In this document: piece after piece, positions 1 to 10,470 of the stretch
Position numbering within the stretch: the first letter of the stretch is position 1
How the letters are laid out: each line of letters begins with the position of its first letter
Assembly (NCBI GenBank): GCA_020736575.1
Contig: JAGPYM010000013.1
Span: forward strand, 186,001 to 250,000
Reading direction: 5' to 3'
Source: Thelonectria olida
Taxonomy: Eukaryota; Ascomycota; Sordariomycetes; Hypocreales; Nectriaceae
DNA length: 64,000 bases
Program-made: the position numbers and the translations under genes
The notes under the pieces: model-generated
What the model was told of the DNA's origin: nothing
Seen by the model: the letters and a program-made list of their open reading frames with translations, nothing else
The model's database searches: none

Positions 1-664
1 TACGCAGAAGGACAATGGGTAAGGCTTATTGCCATGTCTCAATCGCTCAAGTCAAGCAGACTTCTTGTCGAATTCGGGCGAACTTTGAGAGGTGTGTGTG
101 TTGGATGGGCCGTCATCTCTTACATCCTAAGTCATGGAACGACCACTAAGAAATCTAATCAAGTGTATCAATCAAGAGCAAGAACAACAGGGAGGAAGGT
201 GATTGGTAAGGGATCACGTCGTCTTCTTATAGTCGTTCATAGTCCTCAGATCTCTCCCCTCATTGAACCGCCGAAGCCACGGCGGGAGACAGTGGGTCCC
301 GGTTCCTTCCCTTGATCTCCTCCTGCACGTTAGTGGGGGTCATCACAACTCGTTGGCTCTTTCCGCCAATAACACAACGAAATTAGCCCTCAAGACCCCA
401 GTTTTCCCAGATTCCCGACCACCAAAGGATCCACCAAGAATCGACCTCATCTTTGCCCGGTCTTGAATTTCCAAGCTGCGAGGTCAATCAGAACTGCCGA
501 CCCGCGCGCGTCGACATGGCCTGAGATTTCGCCTTCAGCCAGCCACATTTCTCCCGGTCTGAGAGAATAACGAGCCCGAGTGGAGCTCCCTATTCCGACT
601 ACACACGATCGATCAACCAAGTTAACAGACAGAGGCTTTCGCGCGACCGCCAAACGCGTGCGAG
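1..664. other. Upstream flank, no gene recognised
   Basis: I see no open frame here with recognisable protein character; the short frames on both strands are of mixed composition. It probably holds the promoter and 5' leader of the polymerase eta gene that starts at 665, and perhaps the tail of a neighbour outside the window. Confidence 0.5.
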
Positions 665-3024
665 ATGCCCTCTTCTCCGCCGCTCCACCACCATGGAGCG
701 TCCTCCCCAATGCATGGCGCCGATGGCTATCGACGGTCTCAATTCACCTACCGGCAACTCTCGCAGCTCGCGTCGTACAGCACCACCAACCCTCTGCGAG
801 TTGTGGCGCACGTCGACCTTGATGCCTTCTACGCTCAGTGCGAGATGGTGAGACTGGGCCTGCCCAAGGACACTCCCCTTGCAGTCCAGCAATGGTACGT
901 ATCTGTTCATAACCGGTGTACTCCTATTCCTGCCATCTCTGAGACCGGTCAAGTGACCTGCAGATTCTTGTGGGGTTCACCGGCTGAGAGTGTCCGGTGG
1001 CATATATCCTACCTCCTGGTCTCCTCTGTCCCCCTCTATCTTCTTCGCCCTCTCAACTGCTCATCTACCTAAGGCTAATCTTCTGGCTGCAAAAGATTGT
1101 TTGCGTATTGCAATTCCTTTTGCCGTTTATCTGCTCTCCATCAACCCCCTCTTGTACCACACCGTTCATCTTGCTCTTCCTTTTATTGCCCCTGCGCTGC
1201 CTTAGTCCCACTCACTATGATTCGCGAATATGCTTTAGACAACGATGATAACACTTTCGAAGGCAGGGTCTCATTGCTGTCAACTATCCTGCTCGCGAAT
1301 CAGGGATTGGACGCCACTGCGACATCGCAGAAGCAAAGAAGTTATGTCCTAATCTTGTTACTCAGCATGTTGCGACCTGGAGAGAAGGTGATGACAAGTG
1401 GGCATATCGAGACGATGCTGCAGCAAATATTTCTACGGATAAGGTTTCCTTGGATTATTATCGTCTCCAGTCAAGAAAGATTCTGGCCGTGATCAAAGAG
1501 TTCCTACCCCCTGACCTGCAAAAGGTCGAAAAGGCAGGCATAGACGAAGTTTTCTTGGATCTATCGGCCCAAGTGCACTCGGTCATGCTCGAAAGATTTC
1601 CAGAACTGAAGAACCCTCCGCGATACGATGACCCAACCGAGAAGCTCCCTCTTCCTCCTATATCTGCCCTTGACTGGCAGACTGATGCTCTCATTGATTT
1701 GGACGAAGAGCAAGAAACGCTCGATCCCGACTGGGACGACGTGACGATCCTCATTGGGTCTGAAATTATTCGTGACCTACGAGCTAAGGTTAGGCACGAG
1801 CTGGGTTATACTTGCTCTGGTGGCATATCAAGCAACAAACTCCTAAGCAAACTGGGATCTGCCTACAAGAAGCCCAACCTGCAAACCGTGGTACGCAGCC
1901 GTGCTGTCCACTCCTTTATGACCGGCTTCAAGATCACCAAACTGCGCAACTTGGGCGGGAAGCTTGGTGATCAGGTCGTCACGACATTCGAAACAGAGAC
2001 GATCAAGGACTTGATGGAAGTCTCATTGACTACAATGAAGTCAAAACTCGGTAACGAAACCGGCCAATGGGTGTACAACACTATCAGGGGTATCGATAAC
2101 AGCGATGTTAATTCACGGACTCAAATCAAGTCTATGTTATCAGCAAAGTCCTTTCGACCACTGATTAGTACCCCTGAACAGGCTGAACGGTGGCTTAGGA
2201 TCTTTGTGGCTGACATCTTCGCTCGACTTGTTGAAGAAGGCGTGTTGGAGAACAAACGTCGGCCACGGGTTATCAATCTTCATCATCGCTATGGTACACA
2301 GATGCGGTCCCGTCAAGGACCTATTCCCCAAGGAAAGCTTTTGGACGAACCCACTCTTTTCGACCTTGCCAGGGATCTCCTAGGCCAGATTATCAGCGAG
2401 GGGAGAGTCTGGCCCTGCGTGAACCTCAGTCTCAGTGTGGGGGGCTTTGAAGATGGTGTCAAGGGAAACATGGGCATCGACGCATTCCTCGTGAAGGGTG
2501 AAGAAGCCGAAGCTCTCCGGTCTGCAACACCAGATAGTCGCCCATTATCTACTGGCCCCGACCGACCAGTCAAGAAACGCCGAGTAGAGGACGGGGGAAT
2601 ACAGCGTTTCTTCACGAGAAGGGTTTCCGCTGACGATAGCTCATCCACCAACGCGCCTGAGGCCACTGCCGGCGGTGAAACCGACCTTCCCTCTCGACCA
2701 CTCTCTGTGTCAGACTCGAATATTTCTGTCGGTCAACATAGCACGAGCGGATTTTCAACCCCCCAAGTTGAGGATGGCCAACTCTCGGCTGATCTTCTCC
2801 CGTGTCCTCGATGCAGGGCCACCTTTGTTGACCCGGACGCACTTCAGAGCCATGAGGATTGGCACATGGCAATGGATCTTCAGGAAGCAGAACGTGTCAT
2901 GCCCACATTCGCCGGCAGACAATCAGCTCCACGTAACGCATTGCAAAAGGGGCAGGCTGCATCGTCAAAACGCGGCAGAGGCGGGAAGCCGGAGCCAGGT
3001 CAAAGCCGGCTCAAGTTTGGTTGA
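665..3024 (+). CDS. RAD30: DNA polymerase eta (Y-family translesion polymerase)
   Basis: Two exons, 665-894 and 1263-3024, give 663 residues. The split Trp codon TG|G closes exactly across a GTACGT donor and a GGCAG-context acceptor. Y-family features are in order: metal-binding Asp51 in HVDLDAFYAQCE, the NYPARESGIGR nucleotide-binding stretch just after the intron, and catalytic Asp171-Glu172 in GIDEVFLD. A C2H2 ubiquitin-binding zinc finger (UBZ) follows near the C terminus (Cys591, Cys594, His607, His611). Before it lies a PIP-like GGIQRFF motif lacking the usual Gln, and the protein ends in a basic tail. By family knowledge it inserts bases opposite UV photoproducts at stalled forks, recruited by ubiquitinated PCNA. 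The 368-bp intron is long for a fungus and the open frames inside it look spurious. The start at 665 is the first in-frame ATG before conserved sequence; a Met about 15 codons later is an alternative. Confidence 0.95.
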
Positions 3025-5278
3025 CCCCAGGGATCGTCCATGATACAAGGCATAAGACGAACTCTACGCGATTCCGGCCCAATTCTCGTGGAACCGACGG
3101 GAGATCTAAAGTTGCATCTCCTAGTGACTTCTCAAAAAGACTCCTTCCGTTGAACTCCTGGGGGCGGGCTTTTGCGGATCGGACCATGACTGCAGGCACT
3201 TGGATGATGGATATGGCTAATGCAGAGGGTTGGGTCCGCCACCGCCAAGCGTCGAATGCGTGTTCGACGAGATAAACCCGCCGACGGCGCATATTCTGTT
3301 ACATATTGGGGGTCGACTGGTGCAATAAACGGCTTTGTTCTGAGGCATGTGTTGTGCAATGTCAAGCCAATTCGCGATATCTACGCAAGCAACCAACTTG
3401 TTCGTCCCGCAACAAGGATTGTCAACCGACGTCGCTTGAAACGTTCCGAAGAATGCAGCGCACATGGAGGATGACACAAAACCGGGGATTTGCGTCCGCG
3501 TGGCAACGCAGTTCATGTCGAACGCTCCCAGGTGGCAGAAGAGATGAAGCAATGCGGGTAGCCGCGCATCAGGGGAATTATGCAGTTGGGGAGGTGCTTG
3601 AAGCATTTGACAGGTTGAGTACATAGCGCCTACAAATCGGGGGAATTGGCGGGCGTCAAGGAGGCAGATTGAGCCACGTCTCTTCCCTGAAGCAGACATG
3701 CAAGTTGCATGTCGATTGTTAGGATTGGGGATGTGTTTTCACGGGAAGCTTTCACCTTGGCTGACCCGGACCAAAGTGATTGGACGGGCTGTATTTTGGG
3801 CATCGAGCAAAATGGAGTGCGACGGGTAGCGCTACATTGAGGCCCAATCGCGCCAGCATTGCTGCCCAAGCCACCCACGAAAGTGCAGACCAAGCTCTCA
3901 GGTGCAGCTGATGTAATCCTAAACTGGAAGCACATGACGGCATTGGTATTTGGAAAACACGTCGCTTGTCATATGTGGGCTAGACGACTTTGGGGGCGCT
4001 TCCGTGGACGACAGGTGCTGGACGACGCGTGAGATGTGAAGGATGCCCAACTACACATAAAGGCGACGGGGTACAAGACAGTGCAACCGGGTGAAAAGAA
4101 GAAAGCGGTGGGCTCCTGAGACAAGACGACTGGAGGACAAGGATCGCGATGGAGTCAAAAGGACGGAGTACGACCACAGGTGTCAAGGCTTGGACCCTCA
4201 TCGACAGACGTGTCGCTTGGATATGTGATTCGGCGCAGTCTTGCTGGAGTTGCGAGTCTCTGATACCTGGGTCGAGATATAAAACGCACGTACGGGGTGT
4301 TTTCCCGGTAATTAGAGCCACCATAAGCGATTCCGACTCATCAATCCCTTTATTTCTCTCTGCCTTGGACAGACAAGGGAGACTATTTCGTTCCGCAAGA
4401 CGCGGGACATTCGAGACTGCGATAGTCGCAGGACGCAACGCTTAGTCAAGATTCAAGCCCAGCGAGACAGCATCATCCCTACTGCTTCAGCCAGCATCTA
4501 GACAAATCGCCACAATCACTCACCATTTCGTGCGTTGATCCGGACGTTTCTGAGCAAGAGAAGGTTCCACGTACTCCGTACAATGCAACTTTATCCCTTC
4601 AACAGGACGATCGTAACTTCAAGAGTATTTTGGAAACGGCGGAACACGCGCGGCTTACCCTCCTAGAAGCCTTCCCGTCCCGTCATTATCATTCCACAGA
4701 ACCGAGTAAGGAACGAGGCTAGGTGTTGGGCATCGCCAGAGCAAGGAACAGCCTTGCTTGGACGATACAATTCCGGAGCCTTCTTGGCTGTATCGTCGGT
4801 TCAGCCAGCGCATCCACAACACATCGGAGAAGAAGGTTGGACCTGGCACAGACAACGAAGTGATCTTGACTGCTCGGCGGATCGGATCCGGTCGTCTCGT
4901 TCTCTAATAAACGCCTTGTTGAACCGTTTTGAGATTGTGATTTACAGTCACATATCACATCTATACATCTTGTTTTGTACAGTCCTGAAATATCTCTCTT
5001 CGTCCCGAGCCCGCGACAGGGACCACGTCACAGGCCGGAAATACCCCAATGAGACAGAGCAGAGACAGGTTCATCTGCGTTCGTCACACAACACGGCACA
5101 ACAGCAGAGCGCAGCTTCGAGGGCTGTCATAGTTTGACCCGTCAGAGCAGGGCACGTTGCGCGCACAAGACAAGAAAAGAGTTGCCCAAAGCTGGACTGA
5201 ACCCCACGTCAAGAAGCACGCTCGCTCGCACAACGCACGCACGTACTGTACCGAAGACCGTTAGCACAGCAGCGATAC
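3025..5278. other. Intergenic region, no gene recognised
   Basis: About 2.25 kb between polymerase eta and the RfeG leader. Short frames occur on both strands but none shows a domain, a signal peptide or spliceable continuity. It presumably contains the polymerase 3' region and the distal promoter of the next gene. Confidence 0.5.
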
Positions 5279-6760
5279 TTGGGTGCATTTGCGGTTGTGA
5301 CCAGTCAATATTCCATGACGGTCGTGCTCCCCGTACGAATGCAGCATCCAATGTCGCAGGCTGAGCAAGCCACGTCCGCGACGACGGCATCATCAGCAAG
5401 GTCCCGAATGGCGGCGGAAGCTGAGAGGGTTCAGAGAGGGCTGTCGCCCGTACCAATCACAACGACGTTTTGGTTGAAAAATCAAGGGGACAGCGACGGA
5501 AGAAGGAGAAGCGAGAGCCAGAGCCCAGGCTCAGGGCGGCTAGTGTCAACCCCCGCCCTCGTCAAGGCCCAACAGCAAGCCCAATCTAGAAGCAGCAGCA
5601 GAACAGGCAGAAGAAGCAGCTTGGCTCAAAGTCAAGGGGCCCAGGGAGCGGGAGCAGCCCAACAACAGGTAACCTGTCAAAGTCCCTTCAGACGACCAAG
5701 TTCCAGGCAGAGCCCCCATCCAGGTCAACCAGGACCAGCCACGTTGAGTTGCGGACCAGGATCTCAGTCTGAGGCCATCTGCACCACAAGCCCGGTCCAA
5801 CGGTCCACCATCACAAGTATCTTGGACAAGGGCCAGGGCCAAGGCCTCCACCAACAAGGCGACCACGGCCACCCCCCAACGCAGATCGCGCATGTGGACG
5901 TTGGGCTCGGTCTAGGAGGGGGACAAGCACAGTCCGCATCCCAGTTTGCCCAGCCATCCTCGAGACGTCCAACTTCACCACCAGCGTTGAACACATCATC
6001 GACCCAGCCCAGCCGAAGCCCAACCGTCTCTCCCGCCACCGCTGCCGCCGCCGTCCCTGTCGTCCGTCCTGCATCCGCACGTCTCGGTCACGCCCGCGCC
6101 CAGTCTTACGGCAACATTGATTCGACGTTGCTTTCTTTCAACCAGCAGGAGTTGCAGGTGGCGCAGAGCCAGACGCACCGGCACAATTTGCACCAGGACC
6201 CCCATCACCAGGACCATCATCAAGGCGGAATCCCATCCTCTCCTCACGACCAGTACCAGCTCGACTTCCAGCCCCAGCGCCATTTTGGTCGTCCGACAGA
6301 GGCACCAGTCAACATCACTGGTCGCCAGCAAGAGCAACAATCGTCTCCCAGGTCTCCCTCCTCGCCACCTCCTCCACAGCAACCTCCACCTCAACCTCCA
6401 AGACGCCGCCTCCAGCCAACGGCGAGCCGCCGCCAGGCCCTGTCCCACAGTCGCTCCAGGCGTCTCGCCCCTCGTCAGCAGCAGCGCATTGACCCACCCG
6501 TCGCCCACCGCCGTCAATCGCCTTTTCTTCCTCCTCCTCCTCCCTCCTCTCTCGCTGCCTGCTCTGACCTTTCCTCTTCTTCCCTCTCTCTCCCGTCCTC
6601 ACCCTGTCCCTCTCCGGCCCCCATTTCTTCACCCGTCCTCTTTGCTGCAACCCCTTCTTCATCTTCGACGACTCATCGACATACTCTCTCCTCCCCCTCA
6701 CCTCTGTCTGTATCGTCTCTCCCACATCCTCCACATCCTCCACAGTCACCCCCAGTCACA
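5279..6760 (+). promoter_or_regulatory. Long CT-rich leader of the RfeG gene, open in frame
   Basis: This stretch has no stop codon in the frame of the downstream RfeG start at 6761, so roughly 490 extra codons could in principle be read (5279 itself is TTG; the first in-frame ATG is near 5315). The encoded sequence is Gln/Pro/Ser-rich low complexity. Other frames are also open over long parts of it, which points to base composition rather than coding. The last ~260 bases (about 6500-6760) are strongly pyrimidine-rich on the + strand, a common pattern just upstream of highly expressed fungal genes. I read it as promoter plus long 5' UTR, with an N-terminally extended isoform as the alternative. 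Confidence 0.5.
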
Positions 6761-8069
6761 ATGTCGAGATCATCCCGAAACCCTCCGCCCACCGCTGCCA
6801 ACGCCACGCGACAGAATGAATACTTTGTGCCTCGCGATGGCATTGACCGCGAAGTCATCTCTGCCGACATCTGCCGCTATTTGGGCAACGACGCTCTTGT
6901 GCGACCCGGCCACTACGAGGTACGCTGGCTTCACGGCCCGGAGGAAGGGGCTTAAGCTGCCTCAGCACCCCGCCGTCCCGCTCTCGCCAGATCAAATGGC
7001 TCACCTTTCGATAGAACCCGCAAACCGGCCAAGTCGTCCAAGGCTACTACATCACGGCTTACAGAAACCTAACGACAGTACGTTGCCCTCCGCTTCGTTC
7101 TCCCAACACCAAGTTTTTGTCGCGCACTCATACTGACGCTGCCCCACTTCACAGGCCATGATCGAAGACCTCAAAGCCGACTCTGCTCGGTGGGATAGCG
7201 AGCGTCGTGCTCAGACCTCCCACAATACCTCTGGAGGTATAAAAACCTCAAGAGCTGCCAGTGGCGTTCCCACGAGACACTCTTCTAACTCACCTGTAGT
7301 CCAATACCGCTACTCCGAGACTCACCAGTCGCGTCAACACCACGGCCCAACCGAGGCTCCATACCAGTCGGATCCTTACTCCCGTGACGGCTATGACGGC
7401 CCCAGATACCCAGGCACAGGTACCCCCGGATATACTGGCGCGTCTGGCTCAGCATACGGCCAGCAGGGCTATGCCTCCACAAGTAGTGGTGCGTATGGCA
7501 GCTACCCACAAACCCAACAGTCTCCTCCCCCCACGGATTCTAGATTTGGCTCCACCCCTCAGGCTGGTTCCGTCTTGAACCAGGCCTTCCAGCCGGCCCA
7601 GGACCCTTACATGACCATGGGCGTGAACCGCAACCAAAGGGGCTACACCGCCAATGACCCGTATGCTAACCCGGCCACCTCAGCCGCCACCACGGGCGCC
7701 TCCCAGCCAGGCTACCCAGCCACTGCTTCGTATCAGTACTCCAGCCAGGTTCCTGCGTCGGGTGCACCGTCGTATACGATGCAACCCCAGGACCCTTTCT
7801 ACGGTCGCGGTGCGTATTCTGCCGGCATTTCGCCAATCTCAACCTCAACCTCGCGAACGAAATCTGATTCTTTAGCGTCTCCAGCAGGCCAGTCAGCTCA
7901 ACAAGGGTATGCTGCCCAAGGACAACAGTATGAAGAGACCCCCCGCTCGCGCGCATCCGCGACACCAACAAATACTCAAACAAATCCCAGTGCCACGAGT
8001 AACCGACGTAGTGAACGTGACAGCGACAGGCACCCTTCGGACCGACACCACCGGTCTTCCCGTCGATAA
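6761..8069 (+). CDS. rfeG: RfeG-type conserved fungal transcription regulator
   Basis: Exons 6761-6919, 7015-7077, 7155-7236 and 7300-8069 join in phase. The N-terminal ~90 residues (EYFVPRDGIDREVISADICR, YLGNDALVRPG, NPQTGQVVQGYYITAYRNLT) match what I recall of the fungal family annotated as transcription factor RfeG. I know of no firm biochemical role. The rest is a disordered Tyr/Gln/Ser/Pro-rich tail with many GY, YS and SYP motifs, ending in an Arg/Ser/His-rich basic stretch. The third intron (63 bp, GTATAA donor, TTCTAAC branch, TGTAG acceptor) is a multiple of three without a stop, so its retention would only add 21 residues. The start at 6761 was chosen because family homology begins there, although the frame remains open upstream. 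Confidence 0.8.
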
Positions 8070-9743
8070 GGCGCCTCTGGAGGTCTGAGACCGATCCCCT
8101 TCCCTTTGAACTCGCCGACGCCTTCACAGCGTCCTCGCGAGTGTGTGATGATTTCTGCATAATGACCAGGTCAAATGGAGTACGGCATATTTCCTTGGAT
8201 CGGCTTCTTCCGTCCTGTCTTTCTTGTTCCACGGATATGGTCCCGCGTTTTCTTTCCCTGGCTGGTGCCACCCCGAGTTGCAAGTTTGCACTCTCTGGAG
8301 TTTCCTGCTGGAAGGTATCCATCCCTTCTTTGGTGTCCTACCTCATCACATCCTTGACCCTGGAGCCTGATACGAAAAATACCCTGGAACCTTCAACTCC
8401 TACATCATCTCTTCTACCGATTTTGCCTGGAACTGGAGCTGGACCTTTGACGCATACCCTTGAGGACTTTTTTATTTTACGACCTGCATTTGTGGATAGG
8501 CCTCCACTTCCTGGATGAGGACTCCTGTCGACAACCTACCTTTCTTACCTTACCATGGATGAGACATGCTGCATACGTTTTACACTGGGTTTTGGCGCTG
8601 GGTGGGAAAAGAAGGGTGACCCGACCGGGCTCACCCGAGGGTGGTTTTTGTTGTCATCGAATCAGACCTTGCTGTCCGGATCCGCCATTTGGGGGAGTTC
8701 TGTTTTCGTCTCCTGGATCTCTGGCTGGTGCTTTCTTTCCCCTTTCCCCCATGTCTGACAGCCGGGACGATGACTCTGTCGTCGACGGGTCTTTTAATGA
8801 ATGAAATGGCAAGACCGGCACCCGGACAGCAAGGTGAGTTACAAAGAGCTTGTATATATTAGCCAACTTTTCTCTCAACGGATCATGCCCCTTTTCACCT
8901 CTCCATCCCCCTCTCACGGATTTCCTAGCCATGGATTCATCGTCGAGCTTCTTGTCATCATTGACTCAGCAAACTCACTCATCGCAGCTAGGTGTATACC
9001 TCATGGTACTACTCTCTATAGTTTGCTTCCCTGGTCTCGTCATCCCCGCGCTCTCTGGATTCAGACTGAACACTCCCGAGGATTGAACTGTCCCTTGAAA
9101 GGAACGTCACTCTTATCGTGGACCTGTTTTCCCACTGGATTGCAACTGTTTCTCAGCAAACCTGCTTTGGAGTCGCCTACCTGGCCTTGCGGCGATCAAC
9201 TTTTGTTGAGCAGCCATGAACAAACAAGATGAAAACCACGCAACTTTGTGAAAACGAGTTGCCTCGGTAAGATCCCTTCCATCTGGATACATCCTTCGCC
9301 TCAAGATTTCGGTGCACATGGTTCGTCTCCTTTTGGGATCCTTTTGTTCAGCTTCAATTCATCGTTCGTCTTTGACTGCTATGATTCGGTTCTCATCCGC
9401 CTAATGGACTCTATCTTCCGTCGATTACCCTCCCAAGGATAATCCTTTGGTTGAGGCGAGCCTGTGGACTTCTATCCAGGACTTTGACGACATGGCCTTG
9501 CGAGACAACACCTAGCTGTCTGGTATTTGGTTACCTCGGCGATCACGAGAGCCTATTTTGGATTATCCGGGACCTCACTATTCCATGGGAATGGATTGTT
9601 TGGATGAAAAGGGGAGATGCAATGACAGGCAACGGGTTATGATATTCTTTATTTATTTGGGCATGGAGCAATTTTTGGGTATTTGATACATTATGTTTGG
9701 AGGCTCTTCTTGTTCATGAACTGGGGCTTGGTTGAAATATCTT
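8070..9743. other. Convergent intergenic region, no gene recognised
   Basis: About 1.7 kb between the end of rfeG (+) and the end of the broken gene on the minus strand. It is T-rich on the + strand and likely holds a long rfeG 3' UTR. No convincing coding sequence was seen. Confidence 0.5.
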
Positions 9744-10470
9744 TCATTTAAATACAGGACCATGGCGCTGTCTCATCACTACTGCAACGTTGTTCCACCT
9801 TGTCTTTGTCCCAAATGTCTCGTGCCTCCATTCATCTCCATCTTCGTTCAAACGTCCAGCCAGGTGAGCCGTCGTCAGGAAGATCTTACCGGTCTTGAAC
9901 AGTGGCTGCAGGGTCCAATCCAGCGTTGTCCAGCTCCTGCTGCCGTCCACGTCTCCGATATGGATGATGGCAGTGCAGTCGTTGATGAGTGCAATACTGC
10001 GTATGGTGATGTCGCGGCAACTGGTGCGTCAGCGACCGCACGTCGGGCGGCTGTAGGATCTGCTCGGCCAGCAGCTTCTGGATCGTTTGCTGGACCCATT
10101 CCTGTCCCCGGCGACCGCGCTCGGCCTCCTCGTCATCCTCGTTCTCCCCGGAGGGCTTGTTGGGCGGCGGGGTGCTGCGGCAGGTGGAGCGCAGACGGTC
10201 CAGGGCGTCCGGGGCGACGGAGCCGAGATGTCTGGCGGCGAAGAGGGCCGGGCCCGAGGTCAGGGCGGACACGACGTCTTCGACAAAGGTCATCAAGACC
10301 TGCGAGAGATCCGGGGTGAAGATGACGTGGGCGAAGAAGCTGTCGGTGGACGAGGCGGGCGAGGCTTGGATGAGGAGCTTGTGGTGGTTTGGGGGGGACT
10401 CGACGAGGAAGACCTGGTGGTGGGGGATGGTAGGAGGGATGGCGGGCTCGGATTGGAGAATGTAAGGCAT
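9744..10470 (-). CDS. Protein of unknown function, reading frame apparently broken
   Basis: On the minus strand an open frame from ATG 10470 encodes about 145 protein-like residues (starting MPYILQSEP, including VFLVESPP, HKLLIQA and FVEDVVSALTSGP) up to about position 10030. There the same frame becomes His/Arg-rich and unprotein-like. The +1 frame carries a plausible continuation (DITIRSIALINDCTAIIHIGDV through HLAGRLNEDGDEW) to a stop at 9744-9746. The + 1 frame has its own TGA at 10029-10031, so the switch must lie between about 10028 and 10013. No intron of workable length joins the two parts. I recognise no domain. Explanations are a real frameshift (pseudogene), an assembly error, or programmed shifting. 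A second in-frame ATG lies at 10494. Confidence 0.5.

Noticed and set aside
6117..7136. 339-codon + strand frame overlapping the RfeG start
   Set aside because: It overlaps conserved RfeG exons in another frame and is Ser/Pro/Arg low complexity from CT-rich DNA.
9744..10470. Ornithine decarboxylase antizyme as an explanation for the +1 shift
   Set aside because: There is no stop codon at the shift point in the first frame and the protein shows none of the antizyme motifs.
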